Of a DNA stretch of 64,000 nucleotides, positions 59,401 through 64,000 are shown one piece after another. The DNA is from Treponema sp. (GTDB taxonomy: Bacteria > Spirochaetota > Spirochaetia > Treponematales > Treponemataceae): NCBI GenBank assembly GCA_016294105.1, contig JAEDCN010000002.1, positions 1-64,000 on the forward strand. The letters run 5' to 3'. Numbering within the stretch: the first letter of the stretch is position 1; each line of letters opens with the position of its first letter. Made by a program: the position numbers and the translations under genes. The notes under the pieces were generated by a model. It was not told the origin of the DNA. It saw nothing but the letters and a program-made list of their open reading frames with translations, and ran no database searches.

Positions 59401-61245
59401 ATGAAATTATTTTCTTCTTATAAGTCCAAATTAATTCTTGCTGTTGTAGCCCTCATTTTTGTAGTGGTTATAGTCATTGCCTTTGCTTCAATTCAGTTGA
59501 TTGAAATGAATGCTATGGAAGTGTTCCATGAACGATCTCAGATTGCCATGAAACAGGCCGCACAATTTATGGATGTGGAAAAAATCAAGGAATTAGCCGT
59601 CACCCTTGATGATCAAGACCCCTATTATATTGAAACTTGTGGGTCCCTGTGGGATGTTCGGGTAACCCATGGATGTAATTATATTTATGCCATGGTTCCT
59701 GTTCCTGGTACAAAAAATGATTTTGTCTATGTTCTTGATGGAAATGCAGAAAAAATTAATGGTCGGCTTGTTCCCAACGACGAATATTCTCCCATTGGTG
59801 ATGTGGAGGATATTACTAGTTATGGGGAATATCCTTTGATTTGTATGGAGGAGCAAAAGCTCATTACCTCCGACATGGGATATTATGAAATTTGGGGCTG
59901 GAATACCAGTGTGTATTATCCCTTGGTAGATAAAACAGGAAAATCCATCGGTTTCCTCGCCTGTGATTATGATGTTACTGAGCTGGCTGAAAATTTGAAC
60001 AGAACGTATCTCATGCTGGGACTGTTGGCTTTAGGTGTTGGTTCTGTGGGAATTTTGTTGATTCTTCTTTATATCATGCACTTTTTCAAAAGAATGAATG
60101 GAGTAAAAACTGCCATGGAAAATCTTTCTGGTGGTGCTAGAGATCTTTCTGCTCGATTACCCGTTCATGGTTCCAGCGAGCTTGATGTATTGTCTGAAGC
60201 CTGCAATAAGATGATGGAGCAGCTGCAGGAAATGGTAAAAACTATGTTAATCTCTCTTTCTTCCTTGACCAGCAATAGTACCAATCTTTCTGCCCAAAAT
60301 CGAGAGACACTGGAGCTAATTGAAACTGCAGACAGGGCTGTTCATGATATTTATTCCAAGGCGGAAAACCAGAATAGTCTGACGGAATCTGTAAATCATG
60401 AAATTGAGCGGGTGCGTCATGCGGTAATTCAGCTGGACGATAAGATTGACCAACAGATTGCTGCCGTTATTCAATCTTCTGGAGCGGTAGAAGAAATTTC
60501 TGCAAATATTGCTTCTGTGGATCATAGCATTGGCCGCATTGCTCAGGAGTACACGGAGATTGTGGCAGAAACTGCCCGTGGACGAGAAAAGCAGGACGAT
60601 GTGGCCACTAAGATTGACATTATCCAGCGACAGGCAGTGGGCTTAGCTGAGGCTAACGAGGTTATTTCTCACATTGCTGAGCAGACAAACCTGCTGGCTA
60701 TGAATGCAGCCATTGAAGCGGCTCATGCAGGAGATGCTGGAAAGGGATTTTCCGTTGTTGCCGATGAGATTCGTGCCTTGGCAGAAACTTCCGCCGAGCA
60801 GACCAAGGCAATTATGGCCTTGATTTCCGATATTCAGAATGCAGTTGTGGGTATTGTAGAGGCTTCCAAGGGGAGTTCCCAGTCCTTTAGCCAGCTGGGA
60901 GAAAAGATTACGGTTTTGGATAGTTCCTTGCAGGAGGTTCGAGCTGGTATGGACGAGCAGAATCGTGGTGCCCAGGATATTATGGACATGATGCGGGTTT
61001 TGAATTCAGTTGCATCTGCACTTTCTGAATCCTCCCAGCAGATGAAGCAGGAAACACAGGCTGTTGTTGGAAAAATCACCCAGCTACGGGAATCTTCCCA
61101 GGATATTTTGAACAGTGGAAGCAATACTTCTATCCAGCTTTCCCAAATGTCAAACTTTGCTCAAGCTGCTTCCAATCAATCTCAAGAAAACGTACGGTTG
61201 GTAGGTGAGGTTCACCACTTGATTTCCAGCTTTAAGGTGGATTAA
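59401..61245 (+). CDS. Methyl-accepting chemotaxis protein
   Basis: A 614-residue receptor from MKLFSSYKSK. Helix 1 is at about 7-32 and helix 2 at about 205-230, enclosing a periplasmic sensor with CNYIYAMVPVPGTKNDFVYVLDG, a Cache-like pattern. HAMP-like sequence follows, and the signalling tip is EVISHIAEQTNLLAMNAAIEAAHAGDAGKGFSVVADEIRALAE. It controls flagellar rotation through CheA/CheW. TTGGTA-17-TAGAAT lies upstream, and AGGG precedes the ATG. Confidence 0.95.
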   Translation: MKLFSSYKSKLILAVVALIFVVVIVIAFASIQLIEMNAMEVFHERSQIAMKQAAQFMDVEKIKELAVTLDDQDPYYIETCGSLWDVRVTHGCNYIYAMVPVPGTKNDFVYVLDGNAEKINGRLVPNDEYSPIGDVEDITSYGEYPLICMEEQKLITSDMGYYEIWGWNTSVYYPLVDKTGKSIGFLACDYDVTELAENLNRTYLMLGLLALGVGSVGILLILLYIMHFFKRMNGVKTAMENLSGGARDLSARLPVHGSSELDVLSEACNKMMEQLQEMVKTMLISLSSLTSNSTNLSAQNRETLELIETADRAVHDIYSKAENQNSLTESVNHEIERVRHAVIQLDDKIDQQIAAVIQSSGAVEEISANIASVDHSIGRIAQEYTEIVAETARGREKQDDVATKIDIIQRQAVGLAEANEVISHIAEQTNLLAMNAAIEAAHAGDAGKGFSVVADEIRALAETSAEQTKAIMALISDIQNAVVGIVEASKGSSQSFSQLGEKITVLDSSLQEVRAGMDEQNRGAQDIMDMMRVLNSVASALSESSQQMKQETQAVVGKITQLRESSQDILNSGSNTSIQLSQMSNFAQAASNQSQENVRLVGEVHHLISSFKVD

Positions 61246-61264
61246 AAAATACTTTTAAAAGTAC

Positions 61265-61310
61265 AAAGCCCAATTTTTCTGGTTTGTTCAGAAAGATTGG
61301 GCTTTTTTTA
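61265..61310 (+). terminator. Terminator after the chemotaxis receptor
   Basis: AAAGCCCAAT (61265-61274) pairs with ATTGGGCTTT (61296-61305), with an inner TTCTG/CAGAA stem, then T-run. Confidence 0.92.
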
Positions 61311-61332
61311 TTGTTCCAGCCAACACCGAAAC

Positions 61333-61604
61333 TTATGTCCTGGAACCACCTCTTTCATTTGAGGTATAGATTTGGAGCATTTTCCATAACGTAAGGGCAA
61401 CGGTGAGCATTTCAATAACCTTCTGAAAATCAATCTGGCGAACAAATGATTGTTGTAGGGTTTCGAGGTGGTCTTGGCAAGAAGCTCAGAGTCGGCACTG
61501 GCTGTTAATCGCTGAATTTCACTGAGGGAAAGCTCCAGCGGCTTTTGGCAGGAGAACAGGCTCACACAAAGCAGGGTGAGTAAGGATAAAATGATGGCTC
61601 TCAT
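61333..61604 (-). pseudogene. Small lipoprotein with internal frameshift
   Basis: The N-terminus MRAIILSLLTLLCVSLFSC is a lipoprotein signal, followed by QKPLELSLSEIQRLTASADSELLAK. The same frame then turns basic and unlikely. One frame over, from about 61470, reads LETLQQSFVRQIDFQKVIEMLTVALTLWKML and ends at a stop at 61333, a plausible amphipathic helix. A one-base shift near 61466-61476 therefore separates two coherent halves. Sequencing error, mutation or slippage are all possible. The unshifted frame would end at 61308. Confidence 0.6.
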
Positions 61605-61645
61605 ACCATATTTTTTCTCACGTTCAGTTTATTTCGTCAATGGGT

Positions 61646-61690
61646 GAAAAAAAAAGAACCGAAGCAAGGTAAATCCCTTGTTTCGGTTCT
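61646..61690 (-). terminator. Terminator after efp
   Basis: AGAACCGAA and TTCGGTTCT, with inner CAAGG/CCTTG pairing, form a long stem. Read on the minus strand it is followed by about ten T. Confidence 0.9.
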
Positions 61691-61713
61691 CTTATTTTAG
61701 TGCTGAGTGAACA

Positions 61714-62277
61714 CTAATTGTTGATGCGTTCTACGTATTCGTTTGTTTCGGTGTTTACCAAAATCTTTTCGTCCTGCTTGATGAACAGGGGAACACGTAC
61801 AGTAAGACCAGTTTCTGTAACAACAGGCTTGGTGGCACCAGAAACAGTGTCGCCGCGAACATAGTTCTCGCTTTCTGCTACAATGAAAACCATCTTCTGA
61901 GGAATCTTTACGTCAATGGGTTCTTCCTCCCAAATAACGATAGGATATTCCTCGCCTTCCTTCAAGTAGTACTTGAGGTTTTCGTTCAAGGTTTCTGGAA
62001 CAGTGATGGTGTCAAAGCTCTGAGCATCCATAAAGACGAAATTTTCGCCGTCATTGTACTGGTACTGACAAGTGCGGGTTTCAACTTCAGCATCTTCTAC
62101 CATATCAGGAGTTTTGATGGTCTGTGTAAGAACGGAGCCGTCTTTCAAGTTCTTCATCTTAACACGGGCAAAGGCTGTACCTTTTCCGGGGTTTACAAAT
62201 TCTCGCTCTACTACTAGGTAGGGAGCATTCTTAATAAGCAGAACGGTTCCTTTTCCAATATCTCCGCCTCTAATCAT
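61714..62277 (-). CDS. efp: Translation elongation factor P
   Basis: A 187-residue, three-domain factor that relieves ribosome stalling at polyproline. The modification loop reads VNPGKGTAFARVK, keeping the Lys that EpmA lysylates in enterobacteria. The C-terminal OB domain ends with VTETGLTVRVPLFIKQDEKILVNTETNEYVER, a hallmark. GAGAGG precedes the ATG. It is divergent from thrS. Confidence 0.96.
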   Translation of the reverse strand: MIRGGDIGKGTVLLIKNAPYLVVEREFVNPGKGTAFARVKMKNLKDGSVLTQTIKTPDMVEDAEVETRTCQYQYNDGENFVFMDAQSFDTITVPETLNENLKYYLKEGEEYPIVIWEEEPIDVKIPQKMVFIVAESENYVRGDTVSGATKPVVTETGLTVRVPLFIKQDEKILVNTETNEYVERINN

Positions 62278-62328
62278 GGGTCATCCTCTCTAAAACTTAG
62301 TTGATTTTCTTCATTATACTGAAAATAT

Positions 62329-62351
62329 GCTGTCATTGCAATAATGACAGC
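62329..62351 (+). other. Small hairpin in the efp-thrS gap
   Basis: GCTGTCATT (62329-62337) and AATGACAGC (62343-62351) form a perfect 9-bp stem with a 5-nt loop. It lies upstream of the thrS promoter and within the efp upstream region; role unknown. Confidence 0.6.
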
Positions 62352-62378
62352 TGGAACCTCCGGATTTCATTTTCGCCC

Positions 62379-62407
62379 TTGACACTGTTGCCTAAGACTT
62401 ATATCTT
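62379..62407 (+). promoter_or_regulatory. Promoter of thrS
   Basis: Consensus TTGACA (62379-62384), 17 bp, TATCTT (62402-62407). A perfect palindrome TCTTCT-ATA-AGAAGA (62404-62418) overlaps the -10 and the predicted transcript start. Confidence 0.6.
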
Positions 62408-62436
62408 CTATAAGAAGACTAAGAAAAGGGGTGATT

Positions 62437-64000
62437 ATGTCTATCATGCAGAAAGATATGACCATTGAGCAGAAGGAGCGGTTGGAGACCATCCGCCACA
62501 GCACTTCCCACGTTATGGCGGAGGCTGTTTTAAAATTGTTTCCCGGTTCCAAGGTGGCCATTGGGCCTGCCGTTGAGAACGGTTTTTACTATGATTTTGA
62601 GTTGACCCGCCCCATCACACAGGAAGATTTGCCCGCCATTGAAAAAGAAATGCGAAAGATTCTTTCCAGCAACAAGGATTTTCAACGGAAGGAGCTTTCC
62701 AGAGCAGAGGCAAAGGCTATGTTCGCTGACCAGCCCTACAAGCTGGAGCTGATTGACGGACTTCCTGAGGATGCCACCATTTCTATTTATAATCAGGGGG
62801 ACTTTACCGACCTTTGCCGTGGTCCTCATGTATGCAACACCAAGGAAATCAATGCCCAGTCCTTTAAGCTGATGAAGACAGCTGGTGCTTATTGGCGTGG
62901 TGATGTGAGTCGGCCTATGCTGACCCGTATTTATGGTACCGCTTGGGAAAAGCCCGCTGACCTGAAGGCTTATTTGGATATGCTGGCAGAGGCTGAGCGT
63001 CGTGACCATCGTAAGCTGGGCCGTGAAATGGACTTGTTCCACATTGATGAGGACAATCCTGGAGAGATTTTCTGGCATCCTAACGGCTGGATGATTTATT
63101 CTATTATTCGTGACTATGTGCGGGAAAAGATTCGCAAGGATGGCTATGTGGAGGTAAATACTCCCTTCGTTATGCCTCGCTCCCTGTGGGAACGCTCTGG
63201 TCACTGGGCCAAGTACAAGGAGAACATGTTCATCACCGAAAGTGAAAAGCGTCTCTTTGCTCTTAAGCCCATGAACTGTCCCGGTCACGTGGAAATTTTC
63301 AAGAGTCGCCTCCGCTCCTACAAGGATCTGCCTCTGCGTATGGCAGAGTTTGGTTCTTGTACCCGTAACGAGGCTTCTGGTGCTCTCCATGGAATTATGC
63401 GTGTTCGTGGCTTCGTTCAGGACGATGCTCACATCTTCTGTACCGAAGAACAGATTCCTTCCGAGGTAAAGAAGTTCTGTCACCTGCTGAAGGATATTTA
63501 CAAGGACTTTGGTTTTACTGACGATAAGATTTCCGTTAAATTCTCCACCCGCCCTGAATTGCGTGTTGGTGATGATGCCACTTGGGACAGAGCAGAGGCT
63601 GCCTTGGCAGAGGCTTGTACCCAAGCAGGCTTGGAGTATACCCTGCAGCCTGGTGAGGGTGCCTTCTACGGGCCCAAGCTGGAGTTTACCTTGGTGGATG
63701 CCCTTGGCCGTGGGTGGCAGTGTGGTACTATCCAGGCCGACTTCCAGCTGCCTGCCCCCGACCGCTTGAACGCTGAGTACGTGGGAGACGACAACGCCAA
63801 GCACAATCCCGTTATGCTGCACCGTGCAGTTCTTGGTTCCTTGGAGCGATTTATCGGTATTTTGATTGAAAACTTTGCTGGTGCCTTCCCCGCTTGGCTC
63901 CACTACCAGCAGGTGGTGGTAATTCCTGTGGCTCCCGCCTTTAACGACTATGCCCAGCAGGTGGCTGCAACCTTGGAGGATGCTGGCTTCCGTGTTCAGG
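62437..64000 (+). CDS. thrS: Threonyl-tRNA synthetase without TGS domain (3' end outside window)
   Basis: 521 complete codons are present and the frame stays open at the window edge. The start at 62437 follows AGGGG. The protein opens almost directly with the editing domain (RHSTSHVMAEAV and CRGPHVCN supply the His/Cys site), so the usual N-terminal TGS domain of about 60 residues is missing. The class II catalytic core follows: MNCPGHVEIF (zinc Cys), RMAEFGSCTRNEASGALHGIMRVRGFVQDDAHIFC (motif 2), and HRAVLGSLERFIGILIE (motif 3). The anticodon-binding domain has just begun (HYQQVVVIPVAPAF). Confidence 0.95.
   Translation, partial: MSIMQKDMTIEQKERLETIRHSTSHVMAEAVLKLFPGSKVAIGPAVENGFYYDFELTRPITQEDLPAIEKEMRKILSSNKDFQRKELSRAEAKAMFADQPYKLELIDGLPEDATISIYNQGDFTDLCRGPHVCNTKEINAQSFKLMKTAGAYWRGDVSRPMLTRIYGTAWEKPADLKAYLDMLAEAERRDHRKLGREMDLFHIDEDNPGEIFWHPNGWMIYSIIRDYVREKIRKDGYVEVNTPFVMPRSLWERSGHWAKYKENMFITESEKRLFALKPMNCPGHVEIFKSRLRSYKDLPLRMAEFGSCTRNEASGALHGIMRVRGFVQDDAHIFCTEEQIPSEVKKFCHLLKDIYKDFGFTDDKISVKFSTRPELRVGDDATWDRAEAALAEACTQAGLEYTLQPGEGAFYGPKLEFTLVDALGRGWQCGTIQADFQLPAPDRLNAEYVGDDNAKHNPVMLHRAVLGSLERFIGILIENFAGAFPAWLHYQQVVVIPVAPAFNDYAQQVAATLEDAGFRVQ

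Noticed and set aside
62278..62436. T-box leader for thrS
   Set aside because: I find no T-box sequence or antiterminator/terminator pair; transcription should start near 62414, leaving only about 25 nt of leader.
62530..63903. 457-codon open frame on the minus strand
   Set aside because: It lies wholly opposite thrS, whose plus frame has all class II synthetase motifs and runs off the window end; the antisense product has no protein-like features.
1..64000. CRISPR arrays, tRNA, rRNA and complete insertion sequences
   Set aside because: I looked for regularly spaced direct repeats, cloverleaf-like sequences and transposase plus inverted-repeat pairs by eye and saw none beyond the orphan OrfA.

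Overview
The window looks like chromosome from a host- or sediment-associated spirochaete close to Treponema. The evidence is a treponeme-type FlgM, spirochaetal lipoprotein signals, a PPi/ATP-type phosphofructokinase, a threonyl-tRNA synthetase without its TGS domain, a methyl-accepting chemotaxis protein, and several proteins I can place only as treponemal conserved hypotheticals. Genes are dense and on both strands, and no gap exceeds about 300 bp. I see no rRNA, tRNA or CRISPR array.

Layout. 1-8.7 kb: a lipoprotein, a uracil-DNA-glycosylase-superfamily protein, an acyl-ACP thioesterase, an AT-rich DUF4143 ATPase between two copies of one palindrome, a MetH without reactivation domain, and a Gx/ECF-like membrane pair. 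8.7-13 kb: a siderophore-type iron ABC importer with a repeated dyad operator. 13-19.4 kb: thiamine pyrophosphokinase, orphan IS3-type OrfA, aat, a decayed MATE gene, a GNAT protein, and a DUF1538 transporter with a PII-like partner. 19.5-21.8 kb: ahpC plus a domain-permuted AhpF-like reductase behind a PerR-box promoter. 21.9-26.6 kb: pgi-lacI-nagA-pfk sugar-phosphate operon. 26.7-29.5 kb: a nitrate/sulfonate-type ABC importer whose binding protein carries an EF-hand loop. 29.8-33.4 kb: operon of a TIM-like protein, an ECF S component, a LarA-family protein and a flavin reductase.

33.5-44 kb is the most unusual part. On the plus strand lies etfB-etfA-acyl-CoA dehydrogenase. Convergent to it is a seven-gene minus-strand cluster: triheme membrane-anchored cytochrome c peroxidase, resB, ccsA, fixC, fixX, menA and a polyprenyl diphosphate synthase. 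Together they could form a compact chain from acyl-CoA/NADH through ETF and FixCX to menaquinol and then to H2O2, with its own haem-ligation and quinone-prenylation genes. A 14/15 PerR box upstream of the peroxidase matches the one at ahpC, so two peroxide-removal routes may share a regulon.

44-64 kb is mostly housekeeping: an exported DUF4015 protein, PAP2 phosphatase, mnmE, a chromate-transporter pair, rsmI-flgM, a degenerate iron-alcohol-dehydrogenase homologue, a SpoU methyltransferase, a GHKL-HDOD fusion, NIF3, lspA, a large treponemal hypothetical, an MCP, efp and the start of thrS.

A pattern runs through the window. At least six genes without a Shine-Dalgarno sequence have a promoter with 16-17 bp spacing whose -10 hexamer ends exactly 6 nt before the ATG, which predicts leaderless mRNAs. 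All functional calls rest on reading motifs by eye; no database search was run.
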